Shown piece after piece: positions 13,307 to 26,667 of a stretch of DNA of 64,000 nucleotides. Both the position numbers and the translations under genes were made by a program. Each line of letters opens with the position of its first letter. Positions within the stretch are counted from its first letter, which is position 1. The notes under the pieces were generated by a model. The model was not told where the DNA came from. It did no database searches and was given only the letters and a program-made list of their open reading frames with translations. Source of the DNA: Alviniconcha marisindica (Eukaryota > Mollusca > Gastropoda > Provannidae); assembly GCA_018857735.1 (NCBI GenBank), contig JABMCL010003002.1:196001-260000 (forward strand). The letters run 5' to 3'.

Positions 13307-14285
13307 ACAGAGGAACAAAAAGGTATGTAACTAATGTAAGGGCAACAGAAAAATATACAATAAATCGCAACCACAACACAAATTAGCGATTAATCCGAAA
13401 ATTTAAAGCACAACAGCCGTGGTCAGTTAAGTTCGATCTTGGTAACTGTGCCGGAACCCAATCAATATGGCACTAACGCTGCAAAACTCCCAAAGGAGGT
13501 GCCCCACAAAGGTGTCGACAGCAACATGGATAACCTTTTTTTTCCATACAGCCTCTGAAACCCGATCGAATCACCACAGGCAAAGACGGAACGAGTTACT
13601 AAAAACAGTCAATAATACCAGCAAAGTTATACGTACATAATTAATGATGTACAACGCAAACAATCCAAAGGCGCCATAAAGTCCAAAGAAAGAAATGAAA
13701 AAAGTAGTATTTAAAAAAAAAAAAAAAGGGGGGGAACTTTTGAATACTCACATATCAACGACCATGCACTGACACAGACTCGGAAATTCTATCAGCATAC
13801 TTTATTGGGCAGAAAACTAGAATACAATCATGGAACTGAAGCTTTGGGGTCATGGACTATAAGCATCAAAGCATCTGCACGGCTGATTACTCCTGGAGCA
13901 CAAGTCCTTCCGCTCAAACTGTTCAGCGGGACTACACTGCATACCTTTTGAATCTTGATTTCAATACACAGAACTGAAGACTTCTTTTCAGCAGGGGCCT
14001 AACACGCAACGGACCAAGACGGAACAAGCTGATATTGAACGCTGATCCCTGAATTTGATCGGGTTAATTGGATTGTGGCGCAGATGTATTGATCCTTCTG
14101 GGAGAAGAGTGCCTCCTTCTGGTTCCCAGGGGCAAACAGCAGCACAACACTGCATCAACAGCTCCGGCGGTTGGCGAAAAACTTCCGATCGCTGCGACGG
14201 AAAAGGCGTCATATAGCCTTTCACCTTCTGACGTATAGTGTGATCCAAGGCCCTTATAATTTATACACCTGCAAAATGGTGGAAC
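13306..14285. other. Unique-looking sequence, no gene seen
   Basis: Mixed sequence with an A-run and G-run near 13714-13735. A 20-bp segment CTATAAGCATCAAAGCATCT at about 13858 recurs inside the GCTAGC array at about 14438. No gene is supported. Confidence 0.4.
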
Positions 14286-14289
14286 TGCA

Positions 14290-14810
14290 GACGCGTTTCT
14301 GTGCGCTAGCTATACCTATATATATACACGCTAGCTATGTTATATACACGCTAGCTACTATATATATACACGTTAGCTGTACTATACACGCTAGCTGTAC
14401 TATATACACGTTGGTTATACCGATATACACGCTAGCTATAAGCATCAAAGCATCTACACGCTAGCTATACTATATATGCCCTAGCTATACTATATACGCG
14501 CTAGCTATACTATATACACACTAGCTAGCTATACTATATACGCACTAGCTATACTATATACGCCCTAGCTATACTATTTACGCGCTAGCTATACTATATA
14601 AATACACACTAGCTATATTATATACACGCTAGCTATACCTATATACACGCTAGCTTTACTATATACACGCTAGCTACTATATACGCGCTAGCTATACCAC
14701 ATAGAGGCTAGCTATACCTATATACACGCTAGCTATATCTATATACACGCTAGCTATACCTATATACGAGCTAGCTATATTATATACGCGCTAGCTATAC
14801 TATACAGTCT
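14290..14810. repeat. GCTAGC minisatellite (about 20-22 bp)
   Basis: More than 20 copies of a short unit of the form ACGCTAGCTATACTATATAC. Every unit carries the palindrome CTAGCT or GCTAGC. A stray pair of units (CGCGCTAGCTATACCACATA then GAGGCTAGCTA) reappears at 15835-15865. Confidence 0.93.
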
Positions 14811-15046
14811 CCCTCTCTGTGTGCAATTATTATGATAAAATCACGATTTTAGCTAATATAGGTATCAGGTGAAATATTTAAATTGCTTACACTAGTTACA
14901 GTAACCTACAAGTCGACAGAACGGCACAGTGTCACTGTAGGCCTAATTTAACAGACCGTCCAGAGTACAATTATAAAACATTTAAATGCAGTGTGCGTGT
15001 GTGCGTGCGTGGAGGGGGGGGCGGGGGAGGGGGGGGGCGTGCGTGC

Positions 15047-15126
<80 letters not shown>

Positions 15127-15495
15127 GGTAGTAGTAGAAAACTTTAGAGAGATTAGACGTACAAAAACGCAAGAAAAGTGATGACAAACTGAATAAAATA
15201 CTTAAAATACACCATACCAAACGTGTCGGAGAAAAAAGTCTGAATTTGACACTTGCTTCGTGTTAGTCTGTCAAACCGTCACGTGAGTATATTTTTGGTT
15301 TGCCGTGTTGAGTAACTGGCTCCAGCCTGGAATATCCACTTGAGAAATTACGCAATAATCACGCATGGAGGTGACATAAAATTCACACAGGAACTGACGT
15401 AAAAGCTGCATAATCATGACAACATGCAGAACATAGGCACTAGAATCAAAGATATTCTGTATAAATTATATAATATACTATATATATATATATAT

Positions 15496-15536
<41 letters not shown>

Positions 15537-15711
15537 TATATATGTCTGAAGTATGGTGAGTGTTGCTTAATGTCCTCAGATGTCAGTTGACATATTAGGG
15601 ACAAGTTGTGACCAATGCCGAAGCACGGTTCAATAATTCTTTACGTCCACAGAAACCAGGAGGCTCGTTAGGACAAGGACAGCTCAGACGCACATACTCA
15701 TAACCTAGCTA

Positions 15712-15773
<62 letters not shown>

Positions 15774-15835
15774 TATATATATATATATATAATAATTATA
15801 GTATATAATATTTATATATATATATATATATTACG
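14811..15835. other. Sequence splitting the GCTAGC array: GA and TA microsatellites plus a SINE-A copy
   Basis: Between the main GCTAGC array and its stray copy lie poly-G and (GA)n (15013-15123), (TA)n (15478-15543), a minus-strand SINE-A fragment (15556-15690) and a long (TA)n (15714-15830). No gene is seen. Confidence 0.6.
15556..15690 (-). repeat. SINE-A fragment
   Basis: Read on the minus strand it contains the family segments TCCGTCCTAA-like (here diverged), TTTCTGTGGACGTAAAG, TTGGTCACAACTTGTCCCTA and TATGTCAACTGACATCTGAG. The CAGGAG head is missing or diverged. Confidence 0.7.
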
Positions 15836-15872
15836 CGCTAGCTATACCACATAGAGGCTAGCTACATAATTT

Positions 15873-15937
15873 CGGGTTCACTACTTTTGCTAGTCACTCC
15901 TATCCCGTTTTCATGGGCTTCATATTACATATAGACT
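15873..15937 (+). repeat. 65-bp direct repeat, left copy
   Basis: Matches 17619-17683 with one mismatch (CCCG versus CCAG near the middle). It abuts the 5' end of the truncated LINE at 15938. The pair brackets 1,681 bp and may be an unusually long target-site duplication or a local duplication. Confidence 0.85.
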
Positions 15938-16745
<808 letters not shown>

Positions 16746-16778
16746 AAACAGTTTTTATTACGAAAAAAGGATCTGCGG

Positions 16779-16916
16779 CTGTACCTCAGGCGGAGTTTAT
16801 ATACCTTGTATTTACACGCATGCCAGGTGAGAGTTATCCTAGATGACTCAGGTCTTTGTTGTTGTACTTGCGTTACGTATTTCGAGCGCTAATTAACTCC
16901 CTTGTGTGTTTACTCA
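16779..16916 (+). repeat. MITE-like repeat, copy lacking the left end
   Basis: Matches the 17005-17171 element from TACCTCAGGCGGAGTTTATA through TAATTAACTCCCTTGTGTGT. The left inverted terminus is absent. Another such copy lies at 30359-30500. Confidence 0.75.
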
Positions 16917-17004
16917 GTCCTTATTAGGGCCTACTAACAAGAGAGGAGAGAGTACAGTTATTTGCCTTAGATCGTGCAGCCAGTTTTCAGCGTTCTTCTT
17001 CACT

Positions 17005-17171
17005 ATCAACACACAAGGGAGTTAATTAATGTACCTCGTACCTCTGGTGGAGTTTATGTACCTTGTATTTATACGCATGCCATGTGAGAGTTACCGTAGC
17101 CGACTCAGGTCTTTGTTGTTTGTGCTTGAGTGACGTCTTTCGCGCGCTAATTAACTCCCCTGTGTGTTGAT
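17005..17171 (+). mobile_element. 167-bp MITE-like element with 24-bp inverted ends
   Basis: The left end reads ATCAACACACAAGGGAGTTA continuing ATTA. The right end, read backwards, is the same over 24 bp with one mismatch (AGGGG for AAGGG). The interior carries CTCTGGTGGAGTTTATGTAC and GACTCAGGTCTTTGTTG, shared with 16779 and 30359. Too short to code. I cannot name the superfamily and see no clear target duplication. Confidence 0.75.
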
Positions 17172-17618
17172 TCTGCACGAGCGCTCTGGGCCTCGTTCTG
17201 TTTCAATTTTTTTGTTCCTTTTCACTGGCAATAGCATGAACGTTGCACAGACCATAAACTGTCGTCAGAAAGAAGCCGCGTCATAATTATGCCATACGTC
17301 ATCACCCCTTCCCCCCTCCCCCTGCTGAAAGCAAATACACTACAAATCTCTTCGCGTGATCAGCCATAAGGTAGCAATTAATATGCTGCAGTCAGCCACT
17401 CAGCCATTTATTAAGTGCGGTAACTCTCCCATCCTCGCATTTGGGTGTGGACCGCGCTATTTTGGTATAAAATATATTTGCTAGACTCCAAACAGACATA
17501 CTTCCAGATTAATCTGTCGGTTTCTATCAAACACAGGTTGCCTAACGGATTACCTTTTTCAGCAACTTCCCTTATATAACATAAATAAATAAAAAGAAGA
17601 AGAAGAATCGGACCTTTC
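17172..17618. other. Tail of the insert between the 65-bp repeats
   Basis: Mixed sequence ending in an A-rich stretch (AACATAAATAAATAAAAAGA then AGAAGAAGAA) just before the right 65-bp repeat. No gene is seen. Confidence 0.4.
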
Positions 17619-17683
17619 CGGGTTCACTACTTTTGCTAGTCACTCCTATCCAGTTTTCATGGGCTTCATATTACATATAGACT
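17619..17683 (+). repeat. 65-bp direct repeat, right copy
   Basis: Second copy of 15873-15937, one mismatch, preceded by an A-rich stretch as would be expected behind a retroposed insert. Confidence 0.85.
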
Positions 17684-19119
<1,436 letters not shown>

Positions 19120-19130
<11 letters not shown>

Positions 19131-19145
19131 ACGCACGCGCGCGCG

Positions 19146-19198
<53 letters not shown>

Positions 19199-19380
19199 AA
19201 AAACACACTAAAAAACACACACAATCGCACGCATGCCACCCCGCCCCTTCCCCCCCCCCCCCCCCCCCTCAACCCAACATATTGAAACATTACCAAGACT
19301 ACTGGAGAGAAAGAAAGAAAAAGAAAAAAAAGAAAAAGGAAAAAAAAGGAAAACAACAACAACAACAACAAAAAACTTGC
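19120..19380. repeat. (CA)n tract, poly-C and A-rich run
   Basis: ACGC repeats lead into (CA)n at 19148-19195, followed by a poly-C run at 19250-19269 and an AAGAAAAAG-rich stretch ending in (CAA)n near 19370. Confidence 0.9.
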
Positions 19381-20860
19381 AACATCAGCATTTTACGCCC
19401 TTGTGACATTGAATGAATGTCACAAAAAGTAGCAGAGCCCAACAGAAGTCATAACCACGCAAACTCTGAAAGAGCTCGCGAGTCCGCGGAAAAAATGTCA
19501 ACATTAATTAAAGTTCTTATTTAGACAGAAAATAGGTGAATATCTCCCTTGAATACACGCCAGAGGTTTGGCCTTCAGATACTATCAAGGTGGCTAAAAA
19601 TGGCATGAAGAGGTCAGCGAAGCTACGTGGCGCTACCGTCATTCAAATGTTGACAGTTATCGCATGCACAGCGTCCTAGAAATTTGAGTCCCTACTTTAC
19701 ACCTGCAGAAAAAAAAAATACACACGTACACACGCACGCACCTGCCACTCGCAACCTATCCCATCATGCCTGTGCCTGGAGAGGGTAATTACTGATCAGT
19801 CGAGATCTTCAGCGATTCAAAACCGATCATTTTCCGGCCAGCAATTGCCAGGCCGTCCCGTGCCACAGCTAGTCACACAGGCCAAGTAACAAAAAACGCC
19901 CAGGCATTCAATCCTCCCACCTCGTGGAATGTACCTTGTCGTCAATGTACAACAGTGCATAGCAGGTCCCTCCCAAAGGGTTCATCTAGAGAACGCTACA
20001 GCAACAACAACAATAGCAACAGCAACGACGACAACAACAACAACGAAGCCGACCCCAAACCCCAGTCCCACATCCCAAGCCTCGCTTTTCGGCGCGTCAC
20101 CGTCCCTGGTTGGAGGAAAGATGTGGTGGGAGTTGTTTTGCTTAACGCCCACAGAAACGAGAATGTTGATTAGGGACAGGGACAAGGGGGGAAGGGGACG
20201 AAAGACTGAAGGCTCAATCGCAGACGCCAACCCGGAAGACCAAGGCTGCCGTGGACCGCTGCCAGAACAACGAAATGTTAAGGCAATGCCCGCTTCGCCA
20301 TTGCGCAGCAACTAGTGTACTATACTACGCAGTTGCTGTCCCAACTGCTGTGCGGAACACAGTCACAAAGACAATGTCCGTAGCTCCGCTGTTGGAAAAC
20401 AACTGACGCAAAAGAAGTCCAACTTTCAAGCCCAGTTCCACCTCCCTGCTCTTGATCTCTTCTGGGCTAACTGGAGGGTCCAGCACCACCTCCCTCCTCC
20501 AAGTTGATCTCGCCTGGACCCGCAAAAGCGTCCAACTTCTTCGTCAGAGTCCAGCTCACCTCCCTCCTTTTGATCTCGCCTGGACTCTGAAGATGTGGTG
20601 AACCGATGCTTGGGGTTTATTTCGTGGCCCTACATGTACGGACTTTTCTCAGCTAATCAAGCTTCAGCTGTCAACCCGCCTTGAGTTGTGTGTGCGTGGT
20701 GCGTCTGGCGCACCCAGTGCACGCATTACAGTCACAATACAACGGAGACCACCCACTACCTTCAGTGAGCCGCGATTGAGTTGAAATGGGACCCTGGGAA
20801 CTCCCCTCCCCCGCTCCCCCCCTTACCTCTCTCTAAAAGAAGAAGAAGAAGAAGACTCAT
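19381..20860. other. Unique-looking sequence, no gene seen
   Basis: Includes a (CAA)n/(CAACGA)n stretch at 19998-20045 and two similar 90-bp segments at 20420-20590 built from CTCGCCTGGAC and CCACCTCCCTCCT. Frames up to 128 codons lack any motif. Confidence 0.4.
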
Positions 20861-20863
20861 AGT

Positions 20864-21215
20864 TCAGGAGCTGTGTGAGAGTCGAGGTGGCCGTCCTGGG
20901 CTGTCCGTCCTAACGAGCCTTCTGGTTTCCGTGGACGTAAAGCTATATTGAACCATGCTTCGGCATTGGTCTCAGCTTGTCCCTAATATGTCAACTGACA
21001 TCTGAGGACATTAAGCAACACTACCTACCTACCTGCACACGCATCATATTACAGGAGCTGTGTGGGAGTCGAGGTGGCCGTCCTGGGCTGTCCGTCCTAG
21101 CGAGCCTTCTGGCTTCCGTGGACGTAAAGATTTATTGAACCATGCTTCGGCATTGGTCTCAGCTTGTCCCTAATATGTCAGCCGACATCCGAAGACATTA
21201 AGCATCACTTCATCA
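20864..21215 (+). repeat. Tandem pair of SINE-A copies
   Basis: Two copies in direct orientation (20864-21020 and 21052-21215). Each has AGGAGCTGTGTG, GTCGAGGTGGCCGTCCTGGG, CCGTGGACGTAAAG and TTGTCCCTAATATGTCA. The second ends in TTCATCATCA and is followed at once by (GA)n. Confidence 0.85.
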
Positions 21216-21218
21216 TCA

Positions 21219-21221
<3 letters not shown>

Positions 21222-21293
<72 letters not shown>
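21222..21293. repeat. (GA)n microsatellite
   Basis: About 70 bp of nearly pure GA directly after the tail of a SINE-A copy. Confidence 0.95.
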
Positions 21294-21296
<3 letters not shown>

Positions 21297-21840
21297 TGCG
21301 TGTCAACCGACGAAGTCTCAGGCACGCATAGCGCTGTTTCTAACGCAGAACTTTCTCGTCGGCTTTGGCCTCATGAACTCCACCATTCCTCTCTTCTTTT
21401 TTTCTTTCTTCTTTCGTTTTCTTCATTTTTTATTTTGTTAAAGTCTTAATCCCGCATGCTCTGTACTCGCATGATGATATTATTGAAAGAATAGAGACTG
21501 ACACAATTGAAGAAAGTTTCCTATAATGATAATACAGAAGGTGACAAAACATGATCAGCCAACGGCCAGCAAGTGCCTGTGGTCCCGGCAGGTGATTTGA
21601 TAACCAAACAGCACACACCCATAGGGTCGTCGGTGTCAATGTAGATAGAGAATGTGATGCGCTGTCTATATGGATCATAAAGTGGAAGTGTATGAACTCA
21701 AATATGGTCCTATCGGTTCGAGTTTATTGAGAAGGCGGCTGAAATGTAAACCGTTGGAGGTTCCGACGATTTGGTAGTGCTGATTAAACAAAACATAGTA
21801 CGTAAGCTAAGTCTGTCTCTCTCTCCCGCCGCCCCTTTAA

Positions 21841-21911
<71 letters not shown>

Positions 21912-22255
21912 CCCCCCCCCTTTTCTCCCTGATATGACCAGAGGGTCAGTCTCATAAAAACGTTACTTTCTGTCTCAAGAGATATAAAATTATATCTGTC
22001 TGTCTGTCTCTGTTTCTGTCTCTCTCTCTGTCTCACAGAAATGCAGTTCTGCTATCTCTTCAAATACGCGTTATGCGTATCTGTAGGTACAGCAGACACT
22101 GCTGTCTATTCGTGCTTATTATAATTTCTGCGTTTGTAGTTTGTAGTATAGCAAGTACTGGCTGTGAGATAGCTCTAAATGGGCGTAATGCTACTAGAAA
22201 AGCAGGTTCGGGTTCACTCTCTCTCGGTTCACACTGTGCGCGCTCGCGTATGTGT
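21294..22255. other. No gene seen; (CT)n block
   Basis: Unique-looking sequence with (CT)n at 21843-21909 followed by poly-C to 21920. No supported open frame. Confidence 0.45.
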
Positions 22256-22259
22256 GCTT

Positions 22260-22290
22260 GTGTGTATGCGTGGTGTGTGTGTGTGTTTGT

Positions 22291-22378
<88 letters not shown>

Positions 22379-22470
22379 GTGTGTGTGAGTGTGAGCGCGC
22401 GCGCGTGCGAGTGTATGTGTGCGTGCGAGTGTATGTGTGCGTGTATATGGTGTGTGTATGCGTGTACGTG

Positions 22471-22561
<91 letters not shown>
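22260..22561. repeat. (TG)n microsatellites
   Basis: Two long TG tracts (about 22302-22366 and 22475-22560) with a bridge of GTATGTGT, GCGCGC and GAGTGT variants. Confidence 0.96.
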
Positions 22562-22562
<1 letters not shown>

Positions 22563-23585
22563 CGGACACAACAACCGCCGTTCCTATACTTTTCTTACTC
22601 CTCACGACATAACAACCACGACACCTTGAACCAGCCAACCGTGACAGTGCCAGAGTGGCGAGACCTCAGCCCCACCCACCAACGAGCCGCTCTAAGGCAC
22701 GGCTTACCTGAGGCAGCCGGCGACGTCGTCATCAGGCGCATTAAACCAGAAAAAGCAGGTTCCTGCAATCGTAACTTGGTCATGCTACATTACCCCCTTT
22801 CTGTACACACGCCCACAGGCATCAAACAGGCTGTTTTAAGTATAATGCCTTGGTTAAGCCGGCCCAGGCTGATTGTATTCTTGGTGCAGAAGTCCTTGAT
22901 TAAAAGGCGTAGGCATTGTATTCATTACTGACCTCGAAGGGATATATTTTTACCCCCCTCCCCCCCCCCCACGCCCCCTGCCCCCCCCTCCACTGTCTGA
23001 ATAATAAAGAAACAAAGAACTGTGGAGGAAGGGAAAAAGAAAAAAGAAAAAAAAAAAAAGACATATATATATATTTATGTATCCATTAAGCTGGTTGTGA
23101 TTAAAATGAAAAACAATAACAGAAAAACAAACAAAACAACAAACAAACAAACAACAACAACAACAACAACAAACCCAACATCAAACAAATCACCAACAAA
23201 ACAAACAAACAGACCTCAACAAAACAAAACAAAAAATATTAGCGTCTCCCCGTCTCTAACATAGATTTTTTTAAATTTTTTAATTGTGCGTTAATTTTTT
23301 TTTTAGCATACATTCAAAATAAAAATAATTTTTTTAAATCTCACAAGGGGCAATTTTTGTCATGGTTCAGTCATAACAGACAGAAAGTGACTAGCGGGTT
23401 CATGTCTCTGTTTATATGTGCGAGTGACGTGTTTATATATTAAAAAGCCCAGTTACTAATAACAATAACGATTAATACATTTGTAATGTGCGGAATCCCT
23501 CTACGAATCTCAAAGTGTTGTGCAAGAAGAACTGAAAACAATACGAATAAACAAGCCTGGGAGCAGAAGGAAAACAAAATGGGTG
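22562..23585. other. A-rich and low-complexity sequence, no gene seen
   Basis: A 101-codon frame at 22626-22931 has no recognisable domain. Poly-C rich runs (22955-22990), an A-run at 23049 and (CAAA/CAA)n stretches (23120-23240) follow. Confidence 0.4.
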
Positions 23586-23595
23586 AAGGAGGGAG

Positions 23596-23828
23596 GAGTT
23601 GGGGGGGGGGCTGGGGGACGGCGGGGGGGGGGGGGGGGGGGGAGGGAGGAGGGGGGGGGGGCTGGGGGCGGCGGGGGCGTAGTGTGTGCTGTAAGTGTGT
23701 GTGTGTGTGTGTGTGTGTGTTGTGTGTGTGTGTGTGTGGACTCTCCGAGCACCGCTTTCCGGCACCTTCCTCCTTGAAGGAAGGATGTCGTAAATAGTGC
23801 GAGTGGTGCTGTGGTTTGTGTGTGTGTG

Positions 23829-23923
<95 letters not shown>

Positions 23924-23945
23924 GTGCGCGCACGTGCGCGCGCGC
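23596..23945. repeat. Poly-G cluster and (TG)n microsatellites
   Basis: Several G-runs of 8 to 20 bases at 23600-23665, then (TG)n at 23695-23737 and 23817-23922, ending in alternating CGCG. Confidence 0.95.
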
Positions 23946-24489
23946 GTGTATGTGGCTACATTACGCTTTCTTTGGGTTTTCATTAGTAACATGTCAAATG
24001 TGTATTTCGAACGTCTGTGTTTGATGTTGGATGCAACCGACGATCTAAGATAGCACTGAATTTCTATACAAAACTTAAAGACAATAAAAATGTATTGTTC
24101 TGTCTTGTATTGCAGTACACTCCGTGCATGTTCCACCTGCAAACCGCTTCTGAATGGGTACCCACAGTCTAAACATACTACAGTAAACGTGTGACACCCG
24201 GTCATGCTACCCTGTTACGGAGAAAGTATGAACCCGGTTGCTATCACAGTGGAAGCATGACACCCGGTTACAGCCTAAGCTCTCCCAGAGAAAGTATAGC
24301 GGCACGGGATCAGCGTCGACCAGTGTTGGGCAGAGCACGTGTACGGTATACCGTTTCACCGATAGATTTCTGAAAGATTCGTAAAGCACCGCGCGATGAA
24401 AATGAATGATAGTCCTCTTCTCGCGAGAGCGACAGAAATAGTTTCTAGTTAAGTAAAGACTGGTTATGAGAATGTCCATAATAGTGTGG

Positions 24490-24493
<4 letters not shown>
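23946..24493. other. Unique-looking sequence, no gene seen
   Basis: Includes a local near-duplication (GACACCCGG and AGAAAGTAT at 24194-24235 and 24260-24300). No gene is supported. Confidence 0.4.
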
Positions 24494-24572
<79 letters not shown>

Positions 24573-24610
24573 CAGGCAGACAGGCAGGCAGACAGACAGA
24601 CAGACAGAGA
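24494..24610. repeat. (GA)n-(GGCA/GACA)n microsatellite
   Basis: About 78 bp of GA followed by GGCAGGCAGACA variants. Confidence 0.95.
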
Positions 24611-25620
24611 AAGCTGTAAGACCAACAACGTGCCCGCCCGCAGATCAATTCCGCACAAATCAGCGGGCCAATCAGTCAGACGAACAAACAAATTAAAGTG
24701 ACAGAGCAAAAAGATAAACCGGAAAAGATTAACGAACGACATGCAGCATAACGTAAATCTGCGTTCATGACTAAAAAAAATTGCTTATCGCCACGAGATG
24801 TCCCCCCCCCCCACCCCCCACCGCCACCCCCCAACTGAACGGAAACGATCAAACTAAGCTTAGGTTTCCTAGGCCCAAGTAGGCTGCCTCACATCCCCAT
24901 CACGATGCGATAAAATCAAAGACGTGGAGACAATTTCTATTTCACAATAGAACTTTATAGGAGAGCTAACACTCAACAAAACCGTGGCCTTACAAACAGT
25001 CAAGTCGCCATTGAAATAACACAACAAAAATACCGTTTAACGGGAGAAGGAATACAAGCGGATCGCTGGGTACACACCCGTTAACTGCAATCAAACAGAT
25101 CCTGCCGACCGTGAGCTATTGTGGGGTGCCATACCGCCAAACCCGTACATAGACTACAAGTGTCAGAAAGATTGGATCGTGCCGAGAATACAAATCAATC
25201 GCTACACAAAACGGGGTCAGTGTTGAGAACGGTGCGGTTTTAACGGCCCGGCTTTAGCTCCACCAAGGCTCCGGTGATTCGGCCATTTCACAGCACTTGT
25301 ACATTGTACACTGGCGGAGAAAGGGTTAAGACTGGAAGACGCGGCGTTGGCGTATTCTATAACTAAGCAAACATTTAAGTGGCTAGCTCAAACAGAATTG
25401 TCTACGCCGGCATTTCAATAAGTTAGCTGAAGTTCAACTGACGTGTCGTTTCGATTGGGGGGGGGGGGGGGGGGGGGGCAACGCGACCGTGCAGACAGTA
25501 AAAGACACGGCGTGAGCAAATAGAGCCTATCACAGAGGGAAACGCAGTTTATCGTTTATTCCCGTCTGACTGAAGTCAAAGTCACTCGAATCAACTGAAA
25601 GCGCCTCAGAGGAGGGGACG
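24611..25620. other. Unique-looking sequence, no gene seen
   Basis: About 1 kb without a motif-bearing frame. Poly-C (24802-24812) and poly-G (25457-25478) runs are present. Confidence 0.4.
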
Positions 25621-25637
25621 GGAGGGAGGGAGGGAGG

Positions 25638-25684
<47 letters not shown>

Positions 25685-25790
25685 GGAGAAAAGAGAGAGA
25701 GAGAGGAACGAGAGGAGAGAGAGAGAGAAGAGTGAGGGGAGGAGGAGCAGGGGAGCAGAGAGAGAGAGAGGAGAGGAGAGGAGAAAGAGA

Positions 25791-25834
<44 letters not shown>
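25621..25834. repeat. (GA)n and purine-rich microsatellite
   Basis: GGGA repeats then GA blocks broken by GGAGAG and AGAGGA variants, ending directly against the CT-tailed retroelement end at 25835. Confidence 0.95.
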
Positions 25835-25836
<2 letters not shown>

Positions 25837-26450
25837 CGAACTCGAAAACTTTATTTTCAAGGATTGTAGTTAGTTCATTTAGACCTGTCTAACAACTAGT
25901 CCTTGCTAAACTACTGAATAAGTGAAACATGGAGAAACAATTATATGAAAACAAAAAACAAAAAACACAAAACTTTACAAACTCGATTAATATTTAAACA
26001 TGATAAACAATATACAAACAAATAAAATATACACTACCCCTATGACTAGTAATAAACATACAGGAACAGCAAAATCAGTGAAAATACTTTGAAGAGAGCA
26101 GAGAGAACTCGAACTCGAACTCGAAAACTTTATTTTCCAAGGATTGTAGTTTAGGTTCATTTAGACCTGTCTAACAAACTAGTCCTTGCTAAACTACTGA
26201 ATAAGTGAAAATGGAGAAACAATTATATAAAAATAAAAATAAAAATGTTTTACAAACTCGAATAATATTTAAACAGGATAAACAGTATATAAACAAATAA
26301 AATATAATACTACCACTATTAATAGTAATAAACATACAGGAACAGCAAAATCATTGAAAATACTTTGAAATGACAATGAATAAATAAAATGTATACATAG
26401 CAAAAATGGTGTTAAAAAAGAAATAAAAAAAAAAAAAATGTTGATCAGAT
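25835..26450 (-). mobile_element. Two tandem CT-tailed retroelement 3' ends
   Basis: Two copies in direct repeat (about 25835-26100 and 26105-26380) share ACTTTATTTTC-AAGGATTGTAGT, GACCTGTCTAAC and TAGTCCTTGCTAAACTACTG. Read on the minus strand each ends AAAATAAAGTTTTCGAGTTC followed by (CT)n, that is a poly(A) signal and then a dinucleotide tail. They lie just downstream of the minus-strand LINE at 26668-28285 and may be its 3' untranslated region; that link is an inference. Confidence 0.65.
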
Positions 26451-26483
26451 CATAAATCACAGTAGGCAATGCTGCATTCACTC

Positions 26484-26490
26484 ACACACA

Positions 26491-26525
<35 letters not shown>

Positions 26526-26660
26526 CGCGGTAGCAACAGTAAATCACTTTTCAGTGATGTGATAAACGATGATACCGGCATCTGTATAGCAAGCACTGGT
26601 CTACAGAGTAAAATGAGGGGGTTGGGGGGGGGGGGGAGGGGGGGGGGGAGGGGGGGGTAA
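26484..26660. repeat. (CA)n tract and poly-G cluster
   Basis: (CA)n at 26493-26523 and G-runs broken by single A or T at 26616-26657 lie between the LINE reading frame and its presumed 3' end. Confidence 0.9.
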
Positions 26661-26667
26661 AGCTGTC

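Noticed and set aside
22626..22931. 101-codon plus-strand frame after the (TG)n tract
   Set aside because: Composition is not clearly repetitive, but no domain, start context or partner exon was found.
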